Assembly: GCF_003625485.1 (NCBI RefSeq)
Contig: NZ_RAIR01000011.1
Location: 1-61,263, forward strand
DNA from: Butyrivibrio sp. CB08
Lineage (GTDB): Bacteria; Bacillota; Clostridia; Lachnospirales; Lachnospiraceae
Reading direction: 5' to 3'
DNA length: 61,263 bases
The notes beneath the pieces are model-generated. The model was not told where the DNA came from and did not search any database. It worked only from the letters and a program-made list of their open reading frames with translations. Below, one piece after another: positions 1 through 7,638 of the stretch. The position numbers and the translations under genes were made by a program. The first letter of the stretch is position 1, and each line of letters starts with the position of its first letter.

Positions 1-240
1 TGTAGATCATGGACGGCAAGAGGGTTACTGTAGAGAAAACACAAGCCCAGAAAAAGTGCGAGAGGCAGTACAAGTAATACACCAAGAGGCGACGCTTAAA
101 GCAGTTTTAGACGGTACGGCAAAGCTGTAATAAGCGACGCGTAACTAACAAACGACAGTTAAAAGCCCAGTATAACAGCCTATACCGTTTCAATCGAAGA
201 GGCTGCTAAGGCTGGTAAGTTCTGATATCCCTTTATTTCA
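1..240. other. Unassigned left-edge segment, possibly decayed coding sequence
   Basis: No intact reading frame reaches the terminator at about 252. On the plus strand all three frames are interrupted by stops. The last stretch (about 178-222) reads as a plausible C-terminus (AYTVSIEEAAKAGKF, then TGA), but upstream in the same frame it is broken by several TAA codons. The stretch is rich in A. It could be the decayed 3' end of a gene lying left of the window, an untranslated RNA, or simply non-coding. I do not recognise a family and assign no function. Confidence 0.25.
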
Positions 241-251
241 GGATGAATAAT

Positions 252-286
252 AAAAGCTTCGGACTTTTGGTCCGAAGCTTTTTTTA
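252..286. terminator. Bidirectional intrinsic terminator
   Basis: A perfect stem (AAAAGCTTCGGAC pairing with GTCCGAAGCTTTT, 5-nt loop) is followed by a T run on the plus strand. On the minus strand it is followed by TTTTATTATT. It therefore suits both transcription entering from the left edge and the minus-strand GGDEF operon whose last gene ends at 298. Confidence 0.8.
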
Positions 287-297
287 ATGTTTATGTT

Positions 298-1743
298 TTA
301 TCTTCTCTTATCAGGATACTGTTCGTAGAACTTATCCTTATCCTTGTACATTGCCTCGTCAGCATATCTCATGGCAAGACGCAGGTTTCCGGAATCCTCA
401 TCGTGATAATAGCCGATAGCGAAGTATAACCAGTCAGGATCGCAGGCTTTTTCTCTTAGAAGCTTAATCTTTTCCTCGAATTCGAACTTAGGGCTAAAGG
501 AGATGATAGTAAATTCATCGCCGCCAGCTCTAAATATCTTGTCGTCCTTAAATACTTCCTTTAAGACATCTGCAGCATATACAAGGAGCTTGTCGCCCTT
601 GTCGTGTCCGCCGTTATCATTAATGGTCTTAAGGCCGTTAAGATCGCAGAAGGCTACGGTAAATGGCTTAGGATTAAACTCAAGCTTAAGAGAGAGCTCA
701 TCTACATTGATGTTCATGCAGTTACGGTTATATACGCCGGTGAGCATATCGACGTTGCTGAGGTACTCAAGTCTTTCAAGGAAGAAATGGTTAGCAACTT
801 CAGCGGTAAGGAAGAAGGAGACAAGCTCCAAAGTCTCTTTTACCCTTCCAATAAGACTGATGTCGAAATTGGTGATGTAGAGGTATCCAAGAATCTCTCT
901 GCGGTGGATAAATGGAACAAGTACCAGGGTCTCAACATTGTTTTCTCTGAGAGTCTTAACCCATTCAGGAGCCTTGGTCTCAATAAATGCCATATCGTGC
1001 TCATCTTTAATGATGATGATATTAGTCTCTGCAAGGACAGTTTCCCAGCTCTCAATGATCTCATAAGGGAACTTGGAGAAAATCTCCTTGATATCCAACT
1101 CGTTGTTCCTGACATCACTTGTCATTACGTTAAAGGTCCTGAAGTCCTTATCGATGGTCAGGATACTGCATGCATAGCCATCGGTAAATTCCCTGAGGTC
1201 TTCTGTAACCTTCTGCATACTTGGCTCAAAATCATTATCATTTCTAAGCTCAAGACAGGTCTTAATGACAAAGCTTGCGATATCTGGTGAAACGGTAGCA
1301 AACTTACCGGTATCCATTTCTTTGTTGAGAGTGTACATGAAAGAGCAGTAGCGGATATTTGGATCATCTGTTTCTCCGTTTATTGGATTGATGATATCCT
1401 GAGTCCAGAAGCCATAAAGCTTGGTGGTATCTACATAGGTATTGATGTATTCGCCTTCCCATGCAGCTTTAAAGAGTATGTTCTCAAAATTAGGTTCCTT
1501 TGGAAGATGGGCAGTATAGAGCTGACCTTCGATGGTTTTTGCAAAGTCATCCATTCCTGGTTTGTCCCCGACTTCGTCAGAGGCAAACATGGCATAATAG
1601 TCCTTTACAAAAACTTCGTTGACCGCAAAGAACCTTATGTCGCCGCAGCTTCCGTCAGGTTCTTTTTTTACTGACATAATAGCGCAGGCGATGGGAGAGA
1701 GATTAGATACATTCTTTAAATACTCGTACGTAAGTTTTTCCAT
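298..1743 (-). CDS. GGDEF-domain diguanylate cyclase with N-terminal sensory region
   Basis: This 481-residue soluble protein has a C-terminal GGDEF domain with an intact active-site loop (GGDEF at about residues 407-411). The metal-binding Asp of the DLNGLKTIND segment and the downstream ADEAMY motif are also present. The family makes cyclic di-GMP from two GTP. The position of the RxxD inhibitory site holds FKDD, so product inhibition at the classical I-site is not expected. Residues about 1-150 look PAS-like and about 150-310 GAF-like (VLVPFIHRREILGYLYITN), by inference from pattern only. The gene lies 14 nt downstream of a paralogue at 1758-3146, so they are probably co-transcribed. The start ATG at 1743 has a modest GGTGA-type ribosome site. 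No transmembrane segment is evident, so it probably senses a cytoplasmic signal. Confidence 0.85.
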   Translation of the reverse strand: MEKLTYEYLKNVSNLSPIACAIMSVKKEPDGSCGDIRFFAVNEVFVKDYYAMFASDEVGDKPGMDDFAKTIEGQLYTAHLPKEPNFENILFKAAWEGEYINTYVDTTKLYGFWTQDIINPINGETDDPNIRYCSFMYTLNKEMDTGKFATVSPDIASFVIKTCLELRNDNDFEPSMQKVTEDLREFTDGYACSILTIDKDFRTFNVMTSDVRNNELDIKEIFSKFPYEIIESWETVLAETNIIIIKDEHDMAFIETKAPEWVKTLRENNVETLVLVPFIHRREILGYLYITNFDISLIGRVKETLELVSFFLTAEVANHFFLERLEYLSNVDMLTGVYNRNCMNINVDELSLKLEFNPKPFTVAFCDLNGLKTINDNGGHDKGDKLLVYAADVLKEVFKDDKIFRAGGDEFTIISFSPKFEFEEKIKLLREKACDPDWLYFAIGYYHDEDSGNLRLAMRYADEAMYKDKDKFYEQYPDKRR

Positions 1744-1757
1744 ACTTTTTCACCATT

Positions 1758-3146
1758 TTATTTCACAATATCCGGGTTGCTGTAATAGAACTCTTCCTTG
1801 AATTCGTTTTCATATTTATAAGCAAAGCGCATTGCACTATGAAGTTCGCCATCACTGGAATCGGTGTAATAACCTATGGTGAAGTACAACCACTCAGGAT
1901 CACTGGCTTTTTCCTTTAGAAGATTTATCTTGTTCTTGAACTCTTCCTCAGTACATCCTGTTGAGATAATTGCAAATTCATCTCCGGCGGAGCGATATAC
2001 GTAATCGTCTTCAAAAACTTCCTTTAAGACCTTACCAGCGTCCCTTAGAAGGTCGTTTCCTGCATCGTGACCCTTATTGATGTTTACTGTCTTTAAGGTA
2101 TTGAGATAGCAGAAGGCTACGCTAAATGGCCTTGGGTTATACCTGAGTTCAACAGCCAGCTCATCAACCTTGGTGTTCATGGCGTTTCTGTTGAGAACGC
2201 CGGTGCGGACATCCACGTTGCTAAGAGCACGGAGCTTGTCTATAAACAGGTGGTGAGCTACTTCTGAAGACAGGAAGAAGGAAACCAGCTGAATGGTGTC
2301 CTTATATCTTGTCAGGTTGCTTACATCAAAGTTTGTTATATACAGATATCCGATAACAGTGTTCTGATGTATGAAGGGGACAAGGCAAAGAGAGCGCACG
2401 TCATTTTCCCTAAGAGTCTTAACCCATGCAGGAGCCTTGGTCTCCAGATACTTCATATCATCTTCGTTTCTTACGATGACACAGTCAGTATCGGAAATGA
2501 CAGATTCCCAGGACTCAACAACTTCATAAGGAATCTTGTCAAAGATATCTCTTACGTCAACTGCATTGTTTCTAACGCTTCCGCTTACTACCTCGAAGGT
2601 ATCGAAGTCTTTACTGATGGTCATGATACTTGCAGCAAAAGAGTCTGTGAACTCCCTGATATCTGTGGTAACAATGGCCATGCTGGAGTAGAAATCTTCT
2701 TCTTTCCTGAGGTTAATGCAGGTTCTGATAACAAAACTTGCAATATCAGGTGAAATGATGGAGTATTTGCCTGAATCCATTAGCTTGGTAAGGCTGTAGG
2801 TATACTGGCAATAACCGATATTGCTGTCTTCGTCGTGGAAGAGAGGAATAAAGGAGTTCTCAGTCCAGAACCCGTAGAGCCTTGTGGTATCAACATAGTC
2901 ATGATGAGGTTTTCCCTGCCATGCTGCAAGGAAAGCTATCTCCTCAAACTTAGGATCCTTTGGAATCTTGAAGGTATAGGGCTGTCCCTCAACGTCTTCC
3001 CCAGTCATGCTGAAAGCTTTATTGGTGGCCACCATAATTATTTCGCCGCAGCTGCCATCCTGCTTTTTTTCAACAGAAAAAACAGCACATGGCATGTCTA
3101 CCATATTTACCATAGACTTGAACTGCTCATAGTTTTTATCAGCCAT
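1758..3146 (-). CDS. Degenerate GGDEF-domain protein, paralogue of the adjacent cyclase
   Basis: This protein of about 462 residues has the same layout as its downstream neighbour and is similar along its whole length. The signature loop is AGDEF (about residue 387). The first metal-binding Asp is Tyr (FCYLNTLK where the paralogue has FCDLNGLK), the following ND is NI, and the terminal ADEAMYxxK motif is lost. AGDEF alone can be functional in this family, but loss of the metal-binding Asp argues for a non-catalytic regulator or nucleotide-binding receptor. The start is placed at 3146 because GGAGGA sits 6 nt upstream and the product then aligns with the paralogue's N-terminus; upstream in-frame starts have no such site. 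Confidence 0.8.
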   Translation of the reverse strand: MADKNYEQFKSMVNMVDMPCAVFSVEKKQDGSCGEIIMVATNKAFSMTGEDVEGQPYTFKIPKDPKFEEIAFLAAWQGKPHHDYVDTTRLYGFWTENSFIPLFHDEDSNIGYCQYTYSLTKLMDSGKYSIISPDIASFVIRTCINLRKEEDFYSSMAIVTTDIREFTDSFAASIMTISKDFDTFEVVSGSVRNNAVDVRDIFDKIPYEVVESWESVISDTDCVIVRNEDDMKYLETKAPAWVKTLRENDVRSLCLVPFIHQNTVIGYLYITNFDVSNLTRYKDTIQLVSFFLSSEVAHHLFIDKLRALSNVDVRTGVLNRNAMNTKVDELAVELRYNPRPFSVAFCYLNTLKTVNINKGHDAGNDLLRDAGKVLKEVFEDDYVYRSAGDEFAIISTGCTEEEFKNKINLLKEKASDPEWLYFTIGYYTDSSDGELHSAMRFAYKYENEFKEEFYYSNPDIVK

Positions 3147-3164
3147 TAGTTCCTCCACACAATA

Positions 3165-3221
3165 CGACATGTCGATAATATTTATACTATTATATATTAT
3201 CATATAAACCCCGTATTACGG
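3165..3221. promoter_or_regulatory. Palindromes in the leader of the GGDEF operon
   Basis: Two perfect palindromes lie between the minus-strand GGDEF gene and the divergent nfeD gene: CGACATGTCG (3165-3174) and CCGTA-T-TACGG (3211-3221). A minus-strand TATAAT at 3189-3194 lies between them, though its -35 is poor. Operator function is a guess. Confidence 0.25.
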
Positions 3222-3280
3222 TAGGAAAGAACTCCACATTTTTATGAAAAGAAAATAAAATATTTCTGCTATTTCAAACT

Positions 3281-3308
3281 TTTAAAGGAGCCGGGAATTG
3301 GGTATAAT
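3281..3308 (+). promoter_or_regulatory. Promoter for the nfeD-SPFH operon
   Basis: There is a perfect TATAAT at 3303-3308, preceded at 16 nt by TTTAAA (3281-3286, weak). The roughly 55-nt leader contains the hairpin GACGC-TATCT-GCGTC before the AGGAGG ribosome site. Confidence 0.55.
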
Positions 3309-3368
3309 ACATGTAATGGCAGACGCTATCTGCGTCCTTGCTATACTTGGGGAAAAGGAGGAACGTGT

Positions 3369-3812
3369 ATGGGAATCTCTGAAAGCCTTATTTGGCTTAT
3401 TATCACCGTTGTTTTATCTGTAATTGAGATTTTCACCATGGGACTTGTGACCATATGGTTTGCGGCTGGAGCGGCAGTGGCTTTTGTGCTTGCTCTTCTT
3501 GGTGCGCCTTTAGTTGTTCAGGCGGTAGCATTTCTTGTGGTTTCAATTGTGGTATTGGTGCTGGTAAGACCGATAGCGGCCAAACACTTCAACAACAGGC
3601 TCAAAAAAACCAATATTGACGCCTATGTTGGGAGAAAGCTCATAGCCAAGACTGATATTGACAATCTTCATGGAGCAGGTAAAGTAGATATGGACGGTTC
3701 CACCTGGATTGCGGTTTCCAGCATGGATAACATTATTATCAGGGCTGGAGAAACAGTTAAGGTAGTAGATGTTCAAGGAGTAAAACTTATTGTTGAAAGG
3801 GAGGAAGTATAA
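3369..3812 (+). CDS. NfeD-like membrane protein
   Basis: This 147-residue protein has two or three N-terminal transmembrane segments (about residues 8-75), followed by a short soluble domain (about 80-147) with the OB-fold pattern of NfeD (YVGRKLIAKT, GKVDMDGSTWIAVS, VVDVQGVKLIVE). It is the short NfeD form without the ClpP-like protease. Such proteins are partners of SPFH/flotillin-like proteins in membrane organisation, and a band-7 gene follows with no gap (the stop at 3810-3812 abuts the next ATG). The start has AGGAGG 8 nt upstream. Confidence 0.85.
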   Translation: MGISESLIWLIITVVLSVIEIFTMGLVTIWFAAGAAVAFVLALLGAPLVVQAVAFLVVSIVVLVLVRPIAAKHFNNRLKKTNIDAYVGRKLIAKTDIDNLHGAGKVDMDGSTWIAVSSMDNIIIRAGETVKVVDVQGVKLIVEREEV

Positions 3813-4736
3813 ATGACAGCAGGAATTATTGCAGCAATCTTTATTATTTTGGTTATTATCTTACTGGCTTCTAACATCAAGATCGTGCCACAGGCACATT
3901 CTTACGTTATCGAGGAGCTGGGAGCATATAAGGAGACATGGGATGTTGGACTTCATTTCAAGATTCCATTCATCGACAGAGTAGCAAGACAGGTTGATCT
4001 TAAGGAACAGTATTGTGATTTCCCACCTCAGCCTGTTATCACACAGGACAACGTTACAATGCAGATTGACTCAATCGTATTCTTCAGAATTTCTGATCCT
4101 AAGGCTTATGCATACGGAGTTAGAAATCCTATTGGAGCTATTGAGAACCTGACGGCTACAACACTTCGTAACGTTATTGGTTCACTTACACTTGATGAGA
4201 CTCTTACATCAAGAGACCAGATCAACGCACAGATGCAGGACGCTCTTGATATTGCTACAGACCCATGGGGCATCAAGATCACCAGAGTAGAGCTTAAGAA
4301 CATCAACCCTCCAGAGCAGATCCGTGACGCCATGGAGAAGCAGATGAAGGCTGAGCGTGAAAAGAGAGAGAAGATCCTCTTTGCAGAAGGTGAGAAGCAG
4401 AGCCAGATCACTGTTGCAGAAGGTGAGAAGCAGAGTAAGATCCTTCAGGCTGAGGCTGACAAGCAGGCTACAATCCTTCGCGCTGAAGCTGAGAGGGAAA
4501 AGAGAATTCGCGAGGCTGAAGGTCAGGCTGAAGCTATCAAGAGCATTCAGAAGGCTAACGCTGAAGGTATCACAATGCTCAAAGAGGCTGGAGCTGACGA
4601 GTCAGTTCTCACACTTAAGAGCCTGGAGGCCTTTGAGAAGGCATCAAACGGACAGGCTACCAAGATCATCGTTCCTTCAAACATTCAGGGAATCGCAGGC
4701 CTTGCAGAGTCTATCAAGGAAGTAGTTAAGTCATAA
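3813..4736 (+). CDS. SPFH/Band 7 (stomatin-like) membrane scaffold protein
   Basis: This 307-residue protein has one N-terminal transmembrane segment (about residues 4-22) and then an SPFH/PHB domain (IVPQAHSYVIEELGAY, GLHFKIPFIDRV, QPVITQDNVTMQID, LDETLTSRDQIN). A long Glu/Lys/Ala-rich coiled coil (about 175-245) contains near-repeats of AEGEKQSKI. This is the bacterial stomatin/QmcA type, which oligomerises on membranes and affects microdomains and membrane-protease complexes. It directly follows its usual partner NfeD. No catalytic function is expected. Confidence 0.9.
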   Translation: MTAGIIAAIFIILVIILLASNIKIVPQAHSYVIEELGAYKETWDVGLHFKIPFIDRVARQVDLKEQYCDFPPQPVITQDNVTMQIDSIVFFRISDPKAYAYGVRNPIGAIENLTATTLRNVIGSLTLDETLTSRDQINAQMQDALDIATDPWGIKITRVELKNINPPEQIRDAMEKQMKAEREKREKILFAEGEKQSQITVAEGEKQSKILQAEADKQATILRAEAEREKRIREAEGQAEAIKSIQKANAEGITMLKEAGADESVLTLKSLEAFEKASNGQATKIIVPSNIQGIAGLAESIKEVVKS

Positions 4737-4750
4737 CAAGGAGCCTTTCT

Positions 4751-5644
4751 ATGGCGGATTTTGCAGTTTTTTCAGACATACATGGCAACCATAGCGCCCT
4801 ACAGGCAGCTATCGACTTTGCCATGGGAAGAGGAATAACCAACTTCATCCTTTTGGGAGATTATGTCACAGACTGCCCAAATCCTCAGAAGACCTTGGAA
4901 AAGATATATGTGCTAAGGCAATACTTTAACACCTATATCATCAGGGGAAACAGGGAAGAATACCTTTTAAACTACAAAAATAGTGGAGCGGGGAACTGGA
5001 GAAAGGGGTCTGCCAGCGGGTCACTTCTGTATACCTACGAGAACTTAACCGGCAAAGACTTCGACTTCTTTGAATCCCTTCCCAATTATGGTATATACCA
5101 GATCAAGGGCTTTCCTGGTTTTGAGTATTGCCACGGATCGCCCACTAACACCAGCGAGCTTATGTTCAGGGAGAAAAGAAATACCAAGAAGGTGTTATCT
5201 CATCTCAAAACGGGAATGCTTCTCCACGGTCATAACCACGTACAGGAAACCTACATCTACAGAGGTAAAAAGGGTGTAAACCCGGGATCTATTGGAATTC
5301 CCTGGTACCATGATGGCAAGACGCAGTTCTGCATAGTACATGGCAGTAGCAAGGGCTGGGAAGAAGAATACATTCAGCTTGAGTACAACAGAAAAGAGAT
5401 CCTTAGGGAATTCAAGGAATCAGATCTTTGTAAGATCGCTCCTGCCTGGGCTGCAGTTACCATGCATACCATAAGGACAGGTGTTGACTTAAACCAGACA
5501 GTGCTCCTTAGGGCTATGAGACTCTGTGAACAGGAGAGAGGAAGCGTTAAGTGGCCTAACATTCCTGAGAAGTACTGGGCTATTGCCCTTAAGGAAAACC
5601 ATATTGATCTTTACGGAAAGGATATTCCGGTAGAAGAAGAGTGA
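4751..5644 (+). CDS. Calcineurin-like metallophosphoesterase
   Basis: This 297-residue cytosolic protein carries the metallophosphoesterase metal motifs in order: SDIHGNHSAL near the N-terminus, LLGDYVTD, RGNREE, and HGHNHVQET followed by NPGSIGIP. The short spacing is that of the YfcE/MJ0936-type phosphodiesterase group. Residues about 205-297 form an extra helical C-terminal region with no motif I recognise. The natural substrate cannot be read from the sequence. It starts 14 nt after the SPFH gene (AAGGAGC site) and ends at a strong terminator, so it may be the last gene of that operon. Confidence 0.8.
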   Translation: MADFAVFSDIHGNHSALQAAIDFAMGRGITNFILLGDYVTDCPNPQKTLEKIYVLRQYFNTYIIRGNREEYLLNYKNSGAGNWRKGSASGSLLYTYENLTGKDFDFFESLPNYGIYQIKGFPGFEYCHGSPTNTSELMFREKRNTKKVLSHLKTGMLLHGHNHVQETYIYRGKKGVNPGSIGIPWYHDGKTQFCIVHGSSKGWEEEYIQLEYNRKEILREFKESDLCKIAPAWAAVTMHTIRTGVDLNQTVLLRAMRLCEQERGSVKWPNIPEKYWAIALKENHIDLYGKDIPVEEE

Positions 5645-5650
5645 TTTTTT

Positions 5651-5681
5651 AAGCCCCAGATCATTGTATCTGGGGCTTTTT
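5651..5681 (+). terminator. Intrinsic terminator
   Basis: AAGCCCCAGA pairs with TCTGGGGCTT around an 8-nt loop and is followed by TTTT. It sits 7 nt after the phosphoesterase stop codon. Confidence 0.85.
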
Positions 5682-5712
5682 GATATTTATGTTTTTTTAA
5701 TTATTTGTTTAT

Positions 5713-5741
5713 TGCATTTTCTGTCAGTTTTTTGCATAATT
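5713..5741 (+). promoter_or_regulatory. Promoter for the Ser/Thr-rich small protein
   Basis: TTGCAT (5713-5718), a 17-nt spacer and CATAAT (5736-5741) make a reasonable sigma-A-like promoter, with a leader of about 80 nt before the GTG start. Confidence 0.5.
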
Positions 5742-5788
5742 TAGGTACGAAACTATGCGTATTTTTGCCATTACATGGATGTTTTGGC

Positions 5789-5805
5789 GTCTGCTACCAG
5801 CAGAC
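5789..5805 (+). promoter_or_regulatory. Leader hairpin just upstream of a ribosome binding site
   Basis: GTCTGCT-ACC-AGCAGAC is a perfect 7-bp stem with a 3-nt loop. It ends 8 nt before the AAGGAGGT site of the 5829 gene. It could shape translation or stabilise the mRNA; it has no T run, so it is not a terminator. Confidence 0.4.
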
Positions 5806-5828
5806 AGGTATCAAGGAGGTGACGCTAA

Positions 5829-6269
5829 GTGAGTACAGACTTTTTTAGCAGTTTAAACGGAAAGTTTGATCTTAACAGCAGCATGAGCAATCTCTATGGT
5901 GATTACAACACCATTAAGAGTGGTGCTTACAGCACACTTATGAAATCATATGTGGGCAAGGTAGGAAACAAGGCAGCCCTTAACGCCTACCGCGAAACAG
6001 GATCAACAACAACTGGTGAAACTGCCTATACTACAAAAAAGAGTTCTGCATCCAAGTCAAACTTTTTGGATAATTATTTTTCTGAAAAGACAGAGAGCCA
6101 GAAGAAAGCATCAAGTGATTCTGCGGCTTCTGCTACAACAGAAACTACTACGGATAAGTATTCCAAGTATAAATCCTCATGGCTTGACGATCAGCTCAAG
6201 CAGTATGACAAGGATGCCAACAAGACTACTGCAGCAGATACATCTGTTTCAGTGGACACGACAATTTAA
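5829..6269 (+). CDS. Ser/Thr/Lys-rich small protein of unknown function
   Basis: This 146-residue hydrophilic protein starts at GTG, with AAGGAGGT 7 nt upstream. No signal peptide, transmembrane segment or known domain is visible. The N-terminal 55 residues are the most structured (SSLNGKFDLNSSMSNLYGDY, then Tyr/Lys-rich). The rest is low complexity with Ser, Thr, Lys and Ala, and short Tyr-Ser-Lys-Tyr-Lys stretches. It stands alone between two terminators. The strong ribosome site and isolated transcription unit support a real, possibly well-expressed gene; I do not recognise a family. Confidence 0.6.
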   Translation: MSTDFFSSLNGKFDLNSSMSNLYGDYNTIKSGAYSTLMKSYVGKVGNKAALNAYRETGSTTTGETAYTTKKSSASKSNFLDNYFSEKTESQKKASSDSAASATTETTTDKYSKYKSSWLDDQLKQYDKDANKTTAADTSVSVDTTI

Positions 6270-6287
6270 TTACGGTCATGATGATAA

Positions 6288-6332
6288 AACCCGTACTTTG
6301 CAGGAGATTACCTGCAGGGTACGGGCTTTTTT
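6288..6332 (+). terminator. Intrinsic terminator
   Basis: ACCCGTAC pairs with GTACGGGC, with an inner CTGCAGG-type stem (GCAGG/CCTGC), and is followed by TTTTTTG. It closes the 5829 gene. Confidence 0.8.
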
Positions 6333-6357
6333 GTTGTCGGTTTAGTGTACTCTTTTC

Positions 6358-6366
6358 TGATATAAT
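6358..6366 (+). promoter_or_regulatory. Extended -10 promoter for the MotA/MotB-like pair
   Basis: TGATATAAT matches the extended -10 form TGnTATAAT exactly; no clear -35 is seen. It lies about 34 nt before the chosen start at 6400. An upstream in-frame GTG at 6370 would fall within a few bases of the expected transcript start. Confidence 0.6.
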
Positions 6367-6399
6367 TATGTGTATATAAGAAAAAAGGAGACTAACACC

Positions 6400-7605
6400 A
6401 TGAGTAGAAAAAGAGGTTACGAGCTGCTAATCCTGATAACTTATATTGCAATGAGCGCAGTGTGTATTTATCTGCAGTTCTTTTCAAAGAGCCAGGCTGG
6501 CGGCTTATCCAATCTTATCGTCAACGTGACTATGCTGGTTATCGCCGGTATCATCTTTGCGTCCTGCGTATTTGGAAGCCTTCTTCCAACATCGTCTATG
6601 ACTGCTGACCTTATAGAAGTGGCAGAGAGGATAGAGGATGATGCAAAAAATGCCCATGACTTTTTGTGGGATCAGTATCTGAAGAACAAGGATGATATGT
6701 TCGAGGATAAGAGGCTTCTTAGGCAGTTTAAGGATTACAAGCTGGAACTTCAGCGGATCTCCGGAAGCGGCGATGTATATTACAAGTGTGATATAGAGGA
6801 TTACATTGGCTATGATCTTATAGACGCGGTGATCCACAGGGAGAGACTCTCTCAGGTTGCAGGAGTCATGACAGGACTTGGAATTCTTGGAACCTTTATT
6901 GGTCTGTCCCTTGGACTTCAGAGCTTTAATACCGGAACTACAGCAGAGATAACAGGAAGTATAGAGCCTCTTATGAATGGTATCAAGGTTGCGTTCCACA
7001 CTTCTATCTATGGAATGGTGTTTTCTTTAGTATTTAACTATGTATTCAAAAGAAGGCTCGACGATGCTGAAAATGCACTGGAGTACTTCCTTAGGAACTT
7101 CAAAAAATACGTTCTTCCTGACACTGACAAGCTTGGTATCAACAAGATGATGGAGCTTCAGGTTCAGCAGACAAAGGCTGTTACTGATCTTACAAATGCT
7201 CTTACCCATGAGCTTCCAGAGGGACTGAAAACCTTTTTGGAGCCACAGTTTGATCACCTGGATAGCACCATTGACAGCTTTTCAAGGATGGCAACAAGGA
7301 ATCAGATGGATCAGCTGGAGCGTGTGGTTGAGAACTTCATTGTTGAAATGAACAGGACCATGGGCAATTCCTTCTCTGATCTTTCCAAGATCGTTAACCA
7401 GACTATGTACGTTCAGGAAGCCAATGAGAAGCAGCTGAAGGAAATCTATGAAAAGAATGCTGTAGCAGCTGACGGAATGGTCAAAGCTGTTAATGAAATG
7501 GAGAATGTGACACAGCAGCTTAAAGAGGTTTCAGAAACTGTTTCAAAGTATGTCAAAGAGGTCAGGACACTGGAAGCACAGATAGCTTCTTATGGCAACA
7601 AGTGA
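6400..7605 (+). CDS. MotA/TolQ/ExbB-type proton channel protein, ZorA-like
   Basis: This inner-membrane protein of 401 residues has two N-terminal transmembrane segments, a cytoplasmic helical stretch and then the MotA/TolQ/ExbB core (VMTGLGILGTFIGLSLGLQ and IKVAFHTSIYGMVFSLVFNYV). A soluble coiled-coil tail of about 180 residues follows. The GTFIGLSLGL signature and overall plan are those of ZorA-like stator subunits more than flagellar MotA. Its tail is much shorter than in Zorya ZorA proteins. The start at 6400 is chosen because AAAAGGAG lies 9 nt upstream; the in-frame GTG at 6370 has no site. The partner MotB/OmpA gene follows after 33 nt. Expected role: the ion-conducting ring of a rotary or tension-generating complex. 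The biological output is unknown. Confidence 0.75.
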   Translation: MSRKRGYELLILITYIAMSAVCIYLQFFSKSQAGGLSNLIVNVTMLVIAGIIFASCVFGSLLPTSSMTADLIEVAERIEDDAKNAHDFLWDQYLKNKDDMFEDKRLLRQFKDYKLELQRISGSGDVYYKCDIEDYIGYDLIDAVIHRERLSQVAGVMTGLGILGTFIGLSLGLQSFNTGTTAEITGSIEPLMNGIKVAFHTSIYGMVFSLVFNYVFKRRLDDAENALEYFLRNFKKYVLPDTDKLGINKMMELQVQQTKAVTDLTNALTHELPEGLKTFLEPQFDHLDSTIDSFSRMATRNQMDQLERVVENFIVEMNRTMGNSFSDLSKIVNQTMYVQEANEKQLKEIYEKNAVAADGMVKAVNEMENVTQQLKEVSETVSKYVKEVRTLEAQIASYGNK

Positions 7606-7638
7606 CATTTTGTTAGAGGGAAGGATTGATCCTAAGCA

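Noticed and set aside
604..1290. Long plus-strand open frame opposite the diguanylate cyclase
   Set aside because: It is the antisense shadow of the GGDEF gene and has no ribosome site or recognisable domain.
6370..6399. Upstream GTG start for the MotA-like protein
   Set aside because: It lies at the predicted transcript start after TGATATAAT and has no ribosome site; ATG 6400 has AAAAGGAG.
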